From positions 1 through 34,575 of the forward strand of contig JBKPFU010000113.1 of the NCBI GenBank assembly GCA_046728975.1: a stretch of DNA of 34,575 nucleotides, read 5' to 3'. The notes under the pieces are model-generated. The model was given only the letters and a program-made list of their open reading frames with translations. It did no database searches and had not been told where the DNA came from. The translations under genes and the position numbers were made by a program. Positions 14,578 to 22,327 of this stretch are shown piece after piece. Each line of letters opens with the position of its first letter. Within the stretch, counting starts at the first letter, position 1. This DNA comes from JBKPFU01 sp046728975 (lineage in GTDB: Bacteria > Actinomycetota > Thermoleophilia > Gaiellales > Gaiellaceae).

Positions 14578-15491
14578 CGTGCCAGCAGGCCCTTCTCGAC
14601 CTTCGCAACGACCGTGAAGGCCGGGTCGTAGACGTTCCCGATGTCGTAGCGAATCGTCTGGCCGAGGAGTGTGGAGCTCGAGCGATAGGAGAGGCCGTAG
14701 TCCTCGTCGAGCAGGCGCAGGAGCTCCGTGGTCGCGTGTTGGAGCGCCTGGTCGAGCGGACGCGCGTTGCCGACAGCCATCACGAACTCGTCGTTCTCGG
14801 CGCGCGGCCACCCGATGCGCTTCCCCTTCAGAAGGCCGACCGTGAACTCGACGTCGAACGAGACCTCGATCCCTGTGCCGACGATCTCGCCGTCGCCCTG
14901 GCGAGCGTGGCCGTCGCCCACGTGGAGGAGCGCGCCTTCGGTGAAGACCGGGAAGTAGACGGTCACGCCCTCTCGGAAGCCGCGGTAGTCCATGTTCCCG
15001 CCGTGGCGACCGGAGGTGGCCGCCGAGATCGCCTCGCCGCCGTCGGGGGCCACGCCGAAGCAGCCGAGCATCGGCTCGAACGGAATCTCCCCAAGGCGCT
15101 CCAGCCCGACGGGCGGCCTCTCGAGCCGCGCAGCTCCGCGTTCGAGGTCGAGGATCCACGTGTGCGCGTCGTGTCGCGTCTCCCGCGGGAGCGTCCCTGC
15201 GAAATCGGGGTCGACGGTGTTCGGCGCTACGAGGCCGGCGGTGATGCCGCGGTCCCGGTTCGGCCACAGGCGCTCGAACCGGACGGAGAGGGTGTCACCC
15301 GGTTCGGCTCCTTCCACGTAGAACGGCCCGGTCTGCGGATTGCCGCCGGCCGTGATCCGCTTGCCGTTCCGGTCGCGGCCTCCCGAGTCGACGCACCACG
15401 TGGCGACACTGTCGCCGTTGCCGATCCGCAGCACCGGCTCGTGCGAGCCGAGCGTGACGTGGAAGTCGGTCGGTTCGAACTCGTGCCTCAC
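14574..15491 (-). CDS. Acetamidase/formamidase (FmdA/AmdA) family protein inside the trp operon
   Basis: 305 residues. GTG 15491 overlaps the trpB TGA (GTGA) and GAGGTG lies 8 bases upstream; its own TGA overlaps the trpA GTG in the same way. The sequence matches the FmdA_AmdA family: SHEPVLRIGNGDSVATWCVD near the N-terminus, NPQTGPFYVEGAEPGDTLSV, GCFGVAPDGGEAISAATSGRHGGNMD in the core and LHVGDGHARQGDGEIVGTGIE. Members hydrolyse small amides such as formamide and acetamide; plant indole-3-acetamide hydrolases IAMH1/2 also belong to this family. Embedding between trpB and trpA suggests a substrate related to tryptophan or anthranilate, but this is inference. Confidence 0.92.
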   Translation of the reverse strand: MRHEFEPTDFHVTLGSHEPVLRIGNGDSVATWCVDSGGRDRNGKRITAGGNPQTGPFYVEGAEPGDTLSVRFERLWPNRDRGITAGLVAPNTVDPDFAGTLPRETRHDAHTWILDLERGAARLERPPVGLERLGEIPFEPMLGCFGVAPDGGEAISAATSGRHGGNMDYRGFREGVTVYFPVFTEGALLHVGDGHARQGDGEIVGTGIEVSFDVEFTVGLLKGKRIGWPRAENDEFVMAVGNARPLDQALQHATTELLRLLDEDYGLSYRSSSTLLGQTIRYDIGNVYDPAFTVVAKVEKGLLAR

Positions 15492-16600
15492 CGCGCAAGC
15501 ACCTCGGCGAGATCCTTGTCGCCGCGGCCGGAGAGGCACACGAGGACGAGCTCCTCCTCCAGTTCACGCGCGCGCGCGAGGGCGTGCGCAGGCTCGAGCG
15601 CCGGGATCAGCCCCTCCGTCTCGGCCAGGCGCCGGAAAGCTGCTTCCGCCTCGCCGTCGGAGGCGCCGACGTATTCCGCCCGTCCCGAGTCCCGCAGCGC
15701 CGCATGCTCCGGCCCGACGCCCGGATAGTCGAGCCCGGCCGAGATGGAATGGGCGTCGAGGATCTGCCCGTCCTCGTCTGCGAGGACGGACGAGCGCGAG
15801 CCGTGCAGAACCGTCGCTCGTCCCGTGCCGAGGCTCGCCGCGCCGGCCGCTTCCACTCCGATCAGGCGGACGTCCTCGTCTTCCAAAAACCCGGCGAAGA
15901 TGCCGATCGCGTTCGATCCGCCGCCCACACAGGCGACGACGACCTCGGGCGGGCGCCGCTCGACCGCAAGCAGCTGTTCGCGCGCTTCCCGGCCGATCAC
16001 CGCCTGGAGCTCACGCACGATCTCGGGGTACGGGGCGGGGCCGACGCAGGAGCCGATCAGGTAGTGCGTGGTCTCGACGTTCGTGATCCAGTCGCGGATC
16101 GCCGCGCTCGTCGCCTCCTTGAGCGTCCGCGTCCCGAACTCGACCGGGCGCACCTCGGCGCCGAGCAGCCGCATCCGCTCGACGTTGGGCGCCTGCCGGC
16201 GCATGTCCTCCTCGCCCATGTAGACGACGCACTCGAACCCGAACCGGGCGGAGACGGTTGCCGCCGCGACGCCGTGCTGGCCGGCGCCGGTCTCTGCCAC
16301 GATCCGACGCTTGCCCAGCCGCCGCGCGAGCACCGCCTGGCCGAGCGCGTTGTTCAGCTTGTGCGCGCCGGTGTGGAGGAGGTCCTCCCGCTTGAGGTAC
16401 AGCCGCTTGCCCGGCGCGAACCGCTCACAGAGCGTCAGCGGCGTCGGCCGGCCGCCGTAGGTGGAGTTGAGCTCGTGCAGCTCGCGGTGGAAACCATCGT
16501 CGTCGACCGCCTCACGCCAGCCCGCTTCTAGCTCGTCGAGCGCCGGGATCAGCGTCTCGGGGACAAAGCGCCCTCCGTATTCGCCGTAGGTCAGCTGCAC
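15488..16600 (-). CDS. trpB: Tryptophan synthase beta chain
   Basis: 370 residues from GTG 16600; GGAGG sits 5 bases upstream on the minus strand, so the longer open frame upstream is not used. The PLP enzyme condenses indole with serine. The Schiff-base lysine is Lys81 in HTGAHKLNNALGQ, and the phosphate-binding loop is VACVGGGSNAIG. Other family landmarks are YGGRFVPETL at the N-terminus and ETGAGQHG. The start overlaps the 3' end of trpCF by 10 bases. It is a TrpB1-type chain, slightly short at the N-terminus compared with about 390-400 residues. Confidence 0.96.
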   Translation of the reverse strand: MQLTYGEYGGRFVPETLIPALDELEAGWREAVDDDGFHRELHELNSTYGGRPTPLTLCERFAPGKRLYLKREDLLHTGAHKLNNALGQAVLARRLGKRRIVAETGAGQHGVAAATVSARFGFECVVYMGEEDMRRQAPNVERMRLLGAEVRPVEFGTRTLKEATSAAIRDWITNVETTHYLIGSCVGPAPYPEIVRELQAVIGREAREQLLAVERRPPEVVVACVGGGSNAIGIFAGFLEDEDVRLIGVEAAGAASLGTGRATVLHGSRSSVLADEDGQILDAHSISAGLDYPGVGPEHAALRDSGRAEYVGASDGEAEAAFRRLAETEGLIPALEPAHALARARELEEELVLVCLSGRGDKDLAEVLAR

Positions 16601-17745
16601 GCGGCCTCCACGTACGCGCGCACGCGCGCGTGGTCCTTGATCCCGGGCGCGGTTTCGAGGCTCGAGCTCGCGTCGACCGCCCATGGCCGCACACGTTCGA
16701 TCGCCTCGCGGACGTTTCCGGGGCCGAGGCCGCCGGCGAGCATGATCCGGCCGTTCGCGCGTGCGGCTCGGTCGAGGTGCGCGTCGTCAGGCGCCTCCCA
16801 CGGCAGATCGAGCACGGTCGCGACCTCCCTGCCGTCGCGAAGAAGGACGCCGTCCCGTGCGCGATGTCCGTTCTCGCGCGCGTAGAGCTGGACCAGGTCC
16901 GAGCCGTTGCCGTCGATCGCGCCCACGTGGACGGCGACCGACAGCATCGTGTCCGGCACGTCGAGCACCCGCGGCGCCCGCCGCGGCGTCTCGCGCGCAA
17001 GGATGAAGCCGGCCATGTCGGCACCGGCCTCGACCGCGACGGCGACATCCTCCTCCCGCGTCAACCCGCAAACCTTGACCAGCGGCCGGCGCAGCAGCTC
17101 GCGGAGCTTCGCCGCCGGATCAGTAGCGCGCATCAGTGCCGAACCGACAAGGATCGCGTTCGCGCCCGCCAGCTCGGCGGCGGCGCCGTGGGCGCGGGCG
17201 CTGACACCGCTCTCCGCGACGACGACTCGATCCGCCGGTGCCCGCGCGACGAGGTCGAGCGCAGCACGGCGGTCAACGTCGAAGGTGGTCAGGTCGCGGG
17301 CGTTGATCCCGATCGGGTCGGCGCCGAGGCGAACCGCGCGGGCGAGCTCCTCTTCGTCGTGCGCCTCCACGAGCGCGTCCAGCCCGAGCTGCGCGCAGGT
17401 CGCGAGCAGCTCGACCATGGTTACGTCGTCGAGGTCGCGAAGCAGAAGCAAAACGGCATCCGCTCCACTCGCACGGACATCGACGAGTTGCGTGCGACTA
17501 GAGAAAAACCCCTTCGCGAGGAGCGGCAGCCGCGCTGCCGCGCGAGCGACGCGCAAATCCTCGACCGAGCCCCCGAATCGCTCGTCGACCAGGATCGACA
17601 CCGCAGCCGCGCCGGCGCGTTCGAACCCGGCCGCGAGCTCCGCCGGGTCGGCGTCAGGCCGGAGGTCGCCGGCGGAGGGCGAGCGGCGCTTTACCTCGGC
17701 GACGGCCGCCAGCCCAGGCCCGGCGAGTGCCTCACGAAACGTCAT
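16591..17745 (-). CDS. trpCF: Fused indole-3-glycerol phosphate synthase / phosphoribosylanthranilate isomerase
   Basis: 384 residues with two TIM-barrel enzymes. Residues 1-217 are TrpC: AEVKRRSPSAG, LLAKGFF, LVEAHDEEEL, IGINARDLTTF and VVAESGV cover the conserved Lys, Glu and Asn sites; the usual 30-40 residue N-terminal extension is missing. Residues 220-384 are TrpF: catalytic Cys226 (VKVCGLT) and probable Asp313 (TVLDLPW), then LAGGLGPGNV and PGIKD. The TrpF part is only about 165 residues and lacks the common GGTGxxFDW loop. The ATG overlaps the trpD stop (ATGA). Order TrpC-TrpF is the same as in the E. coli fusion. Confidence 0.94.
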   Translation of the reverse strand: MTFREALAGPGLAAVAEVKRRSPSAGDLRPDADPAELAAGFERAGAAAVSILVDERFGGSVEDLRVARAAARLPLLAKGFFSSRTQLVDVRASGADAVLLLLRDLDDVTMVELLATCAQLGLDALVEAHDEEELARAVRLGADPIGINARDLTTFDVDRRAALDLVARAPADRVVVAESGVSARAHGAAAELAGANAILVGSALMRATDPAAKLRELLRRPLVKVCGLTREEDVAVAVEAGADMAGFILARETPRRAPRVLDVPDTMLSVAVHVGAIDGNGSDLVQLYARENGHRARDGVLLRDGREVATVLDLPWEAPDDAHLDRAARANGRIMLAGGLGPGNVREAIERVRPWAVDASSSLETAPGIKDHARVRAYVEAACS

Positions 17746-18763
17746 ACGTTCACGGCGTCCTTCGAGAACGCGATCAGTTGCTCCAGCCGCTCTGCTGCCG
17801 CGCCCGAGTCGACCGCCTCGCTGGCGTACCCAAGCCCGTCGTGGAGGTCTTTCGCGTGCCCGCCCGCGGCAATCGCGCCGGCCGCGTTGAGGAGGATCGC
17901 GCTTCGCCGGCCGCCGTTCTCGCCCGCGAAGACGGCGTGGATCGCGGCGGCGTTGTCGTCGGGTGAGCCGCCGCGCAGCTCGTCGGGATCGCAGCGGGGG
18001 ACGCCCAGCTCGAGCGGGTCGATTTCGCGTTCGCGCACTCGGCCGCCGACGACTTCGCAGACGAGGTTGGGCCCCGCGGGCGAAAGCTCGTCGATTCCCG
18101 CCGCGCCGTGCACCACGAAAGCGCGCCGGGCGCCTAGCCGCGCGAGCACCTCGGCAATCGTCCGCACGAGCTCGGGCGCGTAGACGCCGACGACCTGCGC
18201 GCGAGCGCCCGCCGGGTTGGTGAGCGGTCCGAGCACGTTGAACACGGTGCGCGCGCCGAGCTCGCGGCGCGCCGGCGCCGCATGGCGCATCGCCGGATGG
18301 TGGGTCGGAGCGAACAAGAACCCGAACCCGAGCTCGTCGATCGAGCGCGCGACGCGCTCGGGCGGAAGCTCGAGCTCGAAGCCGAGCGCCTCGAGCACGT
18401 CGGCCGACCCGGACGAAGAGGAGACGGCCCGGTTTCCGTGCTTCGCAACCGCGACGCCGGCCGCGGCCGCGACTAGCGCGGCGGCGGTCGAGATGTTGAT
18501 CGTCTTCGCGCCGTCTCCGCCCGTGCCGGCGGTGTCGACGAGGTCGTCGCGCAGCGGGCGCACCGGGAGGACGTGCTCCCGCATCGCCTCGGCGCAGCCG
18601 GCGATCTCGTCGGCCGTCTCGCCCTTCAGCCGCAGGGCGATTAGGAAGCCGCCGATCTGCGCCGGCGTCGCCTCGCCGCGCATGATCTCGTCCATGACGG
18701 CGCTCGCCTCGGCGCGCGAGAGGTCGTGACCGTCGAGAACGCGGGCGAGTGCCGTCTGCGTCG

Positions 18764-18767
<4 letters not shown>
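17742..18767 (-). CDS. trpD: Anthranilate phosphoribosyltransferase
   Basis: 341 residues from ATG 18767, which overlaps the trpG stop (ATGA). It transfers the phosphoribosyl group of PRPP to anthranilate. The PRPP loop GTGGDG is at residues 81-86, followed by KTINISTAAALVAAAAG, KHGNRAVSSSSGSADVLEALG and HPAMRHAAPARRELG...VFNVLGPLTNPA, all family signatures. Length is normal, and there is no fusion to TrpG as seen in some enterics. Confidence 0.97.
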
Positions 18768-19314
<547 letters not shown>

Positions 19315-19318
<4 letters not shown>

Positions 19319-20559
19319 AATCGCGCCTCCGCTAGCTCGATCGCGGTCTCCAGCGCTGCCAGCTTCCGCAGGCACTCTTGGTGCTCAGCTGCCGGGTCGG
19401 AGTCGGCGACGATTCCCGCACCGGCCTGGAGCAGCGCGAGCCCGTCATGGAGCACGATCGTCCGGATCGCGATGCAGGCGTCGAAATCGCCCGTGGGCAG
19501 GAAATAGCCGACAGCCCCCGCGTAAGGCCCGCGCCGGTAGCCCTCGAGCTCCGAGATGATCTGCATCGCGCGCACCTTCGGCGCGCCCGAGACGGTCCCG
19601 GCGGGGAAGCACGCGCGCAGGAGGTCGAACGACGTCACCCCGTCGTTCAGCTCCCCGACCACCTCCGAGACGAGATGCGTCACGTGCGAGAAGCGCTCCG
19701 GCTCGAGGAAGCGCTGGACGTGGACGGTGCCGGCTCGGCAAACGCGCGAAAGGTCGTTCCTGCCGAGATCGACCAGCATCACGTGCTCGGCGCGATCCTT
19801 CTCCGACGAGAGCAGCCGCGCCGCGTCGCCGTTGCCGGGGTGCGTCGTGCCGGCGATCGGATTCAGGCTGGCGCGATGGCCCTCCGCCTTCACGAGTGTC
19901 TCAGGCGACGAGCCGACGAGCGAGAGCCCATCGAGCTCGAGCAGGAACAGGTACGGCGACGGGTTCACGCGGCGGAGCGACCGGTAGAGCTCGAGCGCGC
20001 CGGCCGACGTCGGGCGCTCCGCGCGCTGCGAGAGAACGATCTGGAACGCGTCGCCCGCCCGGATGTGCTCCTTTGCCTTTACGACAGCGCGCTCGTACTC
20101 GTGGCGCGAAGGCAGCCTCCGGGTCGAGCCGGAACGCGCCCGCTGCGGCGCCCCGTTCTCGGGAAGCGGGCCGTCAAGGAGGCGCGAGACCTCGTCGGGC
20201 TCGCCGCGCAGCACCTCGGCCATCCCGAGCGCGTGGTCGAAGCGGACGAGCATCTCGGCGACGACGAAGCGGCTCTCGGGCAGGTCGCGGCCGACGTCGG
20301 GGAGGGGCACGGTCGGCTCCAGCGTCGCCGCGTGGTCGTAGGCGAGATAGCCGACGACCGGCTCCGTGAGCGCTTCGGCCTCCTCGAACGAAACGAGGCG
20401 CGAGCCACAGCCGACGAACGAATGCCGCCCGAGCCGGCCGTGCTCGACTGACTCGAGCAGGAACGCGGCGCTCCCGCCCTCGCGCAGCCGGAGGTACGCC
20501 CCGAGGGGAGTGATGAGATCCGTTGAGACGACTGTCGTTGCGTTCATTTCGGCAAACAA
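19315..20559 (-). CDS. trpE: Anthranilate synthase component I
   Basis: 414 residues from TTG 20559, or 410 from ATG 20547. The TTG is favoured because GGGAGG (20570-20565) sits 5 bases upstream, whereas no site lies close to the ATG. It makes anthranilate from chorismate with ammonia from TrpG. The tryptophan feedback motif FLLESVE (with GRLGRHSFVG) is retained. Catalytic-domain signatures include IVLSQR, SPYLFLLELDG, PIAGTTHPG, DLGRNDLSRV and FPAGTVSGAPKVRA. It is shorter than the common 460-520 residues because part of the N-terminal domain is reduced. The ribosome-binding site lies inside the attenuator terminator stem. Confidence 0.95.
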
Positions 20560-20582
20560 AAAGACCTCCCGGTTGGAAGGTC
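20554..20582 (-). terminator. trp attenuator: intrinsic terminator before trpE
   Basis: Read on the minus strand: GACCTTCC (20582-20575), loop AACC, GGGAGGTC (20570-20563), then TTTTTGTTT (20562-20554). The 8-bp stem has one U-G pair and a tetraloop, and is followed by a U-rich tract. It stands directly before trpE and downstream of a Trp-rich leader peptide, so it is the conditional terminator of an attenuator. Its 3' arm contains the trpE ribosome-binding site. Confidence 0.88.
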
Positions 20583-20630
20583 GTCGAGCGGAACGGGCTT
20601 CTCGCCTAGGTCAGTTCAGGCGACGCTCCC
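20575..20630 (-). promoter_or_regulatory. trp attenuator: antiterminator pairing
   Basis: GGGAGCGTCG (20630-20621) can pair with CGACCTTCC (20583-20575): five pairs, one bulged C, then four pairs, including one G-U. This would capture the 5' arm of the terminator. Region 20630-20621 begins 16 bases after the last Trp codon, so it is free when a ribosome stalls there, and is covered when the ribosome reaches the leader stop (20618-20616). A competing 6-bp hairpin TCGCCT (20623-20618)/AGGCGA (20607-20602) overlaps it. Confidence 0.7.
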
Positions 20631-20681
20631 GCCCCGCTCGTGACGCCAGGCCCAGCCCCACACGTGCGAAACAGGAAGCAT
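20616..20681 (-). CDS. trpL: trp operon leader peptide, 21 aa with WGWAW
   Basis: ATG 20681 opens a 21-codon frame ending at TGA 20616. The peptide reads MLPVSHV, then WGWAW, then RHERGGSVA, so three of five consecutive codons are TGG (20660-20646). Tryptophan is rare, and this frame is followed by mutually exclusive hairpins and a U-tract terminator before trpE, the classic arrangement of ribosome-mediated attenuation. The predicted transcript begins only about 4 bases upstream of the ATG, so initiation is nearly leaderless. Confidence 0.85.
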   Translation of the reverse strand: MLPVSHVWGWAWRHERGGSVA

Positions 20682-20691
20682 CTCTGAACGG

Positions 20692-20721
20692 AGAGTAGGC
20701 GGACCGAGCCACGCGCGTCAA
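20692..20721 (-). promoter_or_regulatory. Promoter of the trp operon
   Basis: On the minus strand TTGACG (20721-20716) and TACTCT (20697-20692) are separated by 18 bases. The predicted transcription start is near 20685, just before the leader peptide ATG. The -35 matches the consensus at five of six positions. It overlaps the 3' end of the preceding hydrolase gene region only slightly (stop at 20726). Confidence 0.6.
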
Positions 20722-20725
20722 GCCG

Positions 20726-21604
20726 TTAGAACCCGAGGCGGGCGCGCAACCAGGCCTCGCGGTATGCGGTGGCGCGTGGGGTCAGGTAGTGGCCCGACCT
20801 GTACCAGCGCATCTCCTTCGGCGCACTTGCCGCGCGGAAATAAGCCTGCTGCTGCCGCCTCGTCGCGAGCGTGTCACGCGTCCCTACCTGGAAGAGCAGC
20901 GCCGAAGGCGCTGCATGCCCGACGTAGCGAATCGGGTCGACCGCCTGCAACGCCTGAAGGTAGGCCGCGAGCCGAGCGCGCTTGAGTCGCGGGCACTGCG
21001 TCCGCAGAAAGCGCGACTGGTAAGGGAGACCCGAGGGAAGGGCGAAAGCCTTGATCCGGTGCTCGACGCCCGACAGCGTCCCGCCGACCGTCGCGCCGTA
21101 GCTGAAGCCTTGGTAGCCGATTCGAGCCGGGTCGACTTCCGGTCTGCTCACGAGCAAGTCGACCGCCCGCCGCAGTTCGACGACGTACTGGATGTACGGC
21201 GCGCGGTCTCTGCTCCTGCAGCGGATCAGCGCGGGCCCGCCGGCGCGTGTGTGCGGTGAGTCGATCGCCAGCGTCACCGCGCCGTGCTCGGCGAGATTCT
21301 CGGCGTCCGGCAGCGCGTCGTCGCGACGTGAGCCCAGGCCCGGCTGGACGATGACGGCCGGGTACGGGCCGCCGCCGCGCGGGACGAAAAGCGTGCCGGG
21401 CACCCGCCCGCCCTTTGGCGACGCGAATGAGATTTCGTGAACCGTGAGATTCTCGCGGGTCGCGACCGACGTCTCCCGGACCCCGAGCGGCGCCGTTGCG
21501 TCGTAGTCGTACAGGCGGACGAGCGCGCTGTACGGCGGAACGGCCGCCGAGGGCGCACCGACGAGGGCAACGGCCGACACGGCCGCAACGAGCAGCGCCT
21601 TCAT
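20726..21604 (-). CDS. Secreted alpha/beta hydrolase (dienelactone hydrolase/acetyl xylan esterase-like)
   Basis: 292 residues from ATG 21604, with AGGAGG 5 bases upstream and an ATGA overlap with the PadR stop; the longer open frame upstream is read through PadR and is not used. A signal peptide (1-21, ALLVAAVSAVALVGAPSAA) precedes an alpha/beta hydrolase fold. The nucleophile elbow is GFSYG (Ser168), the probable acid is Asp244 (VGTRDTLA) and the base His272 (YRSGHYLT). Substrate unknown; an ester is likely. Coupling to PadR suggests induction by a phenolic or drug-like compound. Confidence 0.88.
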   Translation of the reverse strand: MKALLVAAVSAVALVGAPSAAVPPYSALVRLYDYDATAPLGVRETSVATRENLTVHEISFASPKGGRVPGTLFVPRGGGPYPAVIVQPGLGSRRDDALPDAENLAEHGAVTLAIDSPHTRAGGPALIRCRSRDRAPYIQYVVELRRAVDLLVSRPEVDPARIGYQGFSYGATVGGTLSGVEHRIKAFALPSGLPYQSRFLRTQCPRLKRARLAAYLQALQAVDPIRYVGHAAPSALLFQVGTRDTLATRRQQQAYFRAASAPKEMRWYRSGHYLTPRATAYREAWLRARLGF

Positions 21605-22173
21605 TGTTTCCTCCTGATCTCTCGCAGAGCTTCGTCGGCCCACTCGATGAAGGCGAGCGTCCGTTTGCGGCCGAGCTTCAGGCTCAGGTGCGGGAAGAAG
21701 TCGTAATCGGGCGGCGGCGACAGGCTCTCCCGCTCGATCGTGTTCAGCCGTTCGACGTGCGCCCGCGCACGGTCGCGTGCCCCCTCGATCAGCGCTACCG
21801 CGTCCTCCGGGGCCCCAGCTCCTGAGAAGAAGAGGCGTAGCTGAAATGGATCCTGGGGAGCGCCCCAGTCGAACGGCCGAGCGAGCCACTCGCGAAGCGC
21901 CGCCCGGCCCGAAGGCGTGATCCGGTAAAGCTGCTTGTCCGGCCGCAGGTCCTGCACGACGTCGCGCCGGCGCGCGAAGCCGCGGTCGACGAGGCGCGGC
22001 AGCACGGCGTAGATCTGGCTGCGCGCGGGGCGCCAGAAGAAGCCCACGCTGCGCTCCACGAGCCGGTGCAGGTCGTAGCCGGACTTCTCCCCGAACGTGA
22101 GCAGCCCGAGGATCGCGGCCTCGGTCGAGGAGAGTGCGGTCGTCCGTTCGCTGACCTCTGGTGTAGTCCGCAT
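21601..22173 (-). CDS. PadR-family transcriptional regulator
   Basis: 190 residues. The N-terminal winged helix (about 15-90) has STEAAILGLLTFGEKSGYDLHRLVE and SQIYAVLPRLVDRGFARRR, the PadR signature. The C-terminal about 100 residues (REWLARPFDWGAPQDPFQLRLFF...) form the dimerisation helices of the longer PadR subfamily. The start codon directly abuts the 27-bp palindrome at 22174-22200, its probable own operator. The downstream hydrolase overlaps it by 4 bases (ATGA). Confidence 0.93.
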   Translation of the reverse strand: MRTTPEVSERTTALSSTEAAILGLLTFGEKSGYDLHRLVERSVGFFWRPARSQIYAVLPRLVDRGFARRRDVVQDLRPDKQLYRITPSGRAALREWLARPFDWGAPQDPFQLRLFFSGAGAPEDAVALIEGARDRARAHVERLNTIERESLSPPPDYDFFPHLSLKLGRKRTLAFIEWADEALREIRRKQ

Positions 22174-22200
22174 CGCTATAGTCCGGGCCGGACTATAGCG
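22174..22200. promoter_or_regulatory. 27-bp PadR operator overlapping divergent promoters
   Basis: CGCTATAGTCCGG (22174-22186), a central G, and CCGGACTATAGCG (22188-22200) form a perfect 13-bp inverted repeat. Each arm contains TATAGT facing outward through the centre as a -10: 22177-22182 for the plus strand and 22197-22192 for the minus strand. The repeat touches the padR ATG (22173) and is 1 base from the ATG of the small plus-strand ORF at 22202. One bound dimer would block both promoters. Confidence 0.8.
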
Positions 22201-22201
22201 G

Positions 22202-22306
22202 ATGCTCGTCTACGCGATCAGACGGATCCTCTTCGCCTTTGTCTCGTTTCTCGCGATCACGCTGATCGCCTACGGCCTGCTCGATCCGCGCATCCGGGTG
22301 GCGTGA
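22202..22306 (+). CDS. Small membrane ORF, 34 aa, resembling first helix of a DppB-type permease
   Basis: ATG 22202 to TGA 22304-22306. The product, beginning MLVYAIRRILFAFVSFLAIT and ending in LLDPRIRVA, has one transmembrane helix after a basic YAIRR start. This looks like the N-terminus of Opp/Dpp-type ABC transporter permeases, cut off after the first helix. It is either a truncated transporter remnant or a genuine small membrane protein. Its divergent, operator-controlled position beside padR argues for expression. Confidence 0.45.
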   Translation: MLVYAIRRILFAFVSFLAITLIAYGLLDPRIRVA

Positions 22307-22327
22307 TCGGGTAGATACCCTGATGGC

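Noticed and set aside
20585..20640. Long-range pairing CGAGCGG (20640-20634) with CCGCTCG (20591-20585) as a main attenuator stem
   Set aside because: It crosses the proposed antiterminator and does not directly sequester the terminator arm; it may be a competing fold but is not needed for the model.
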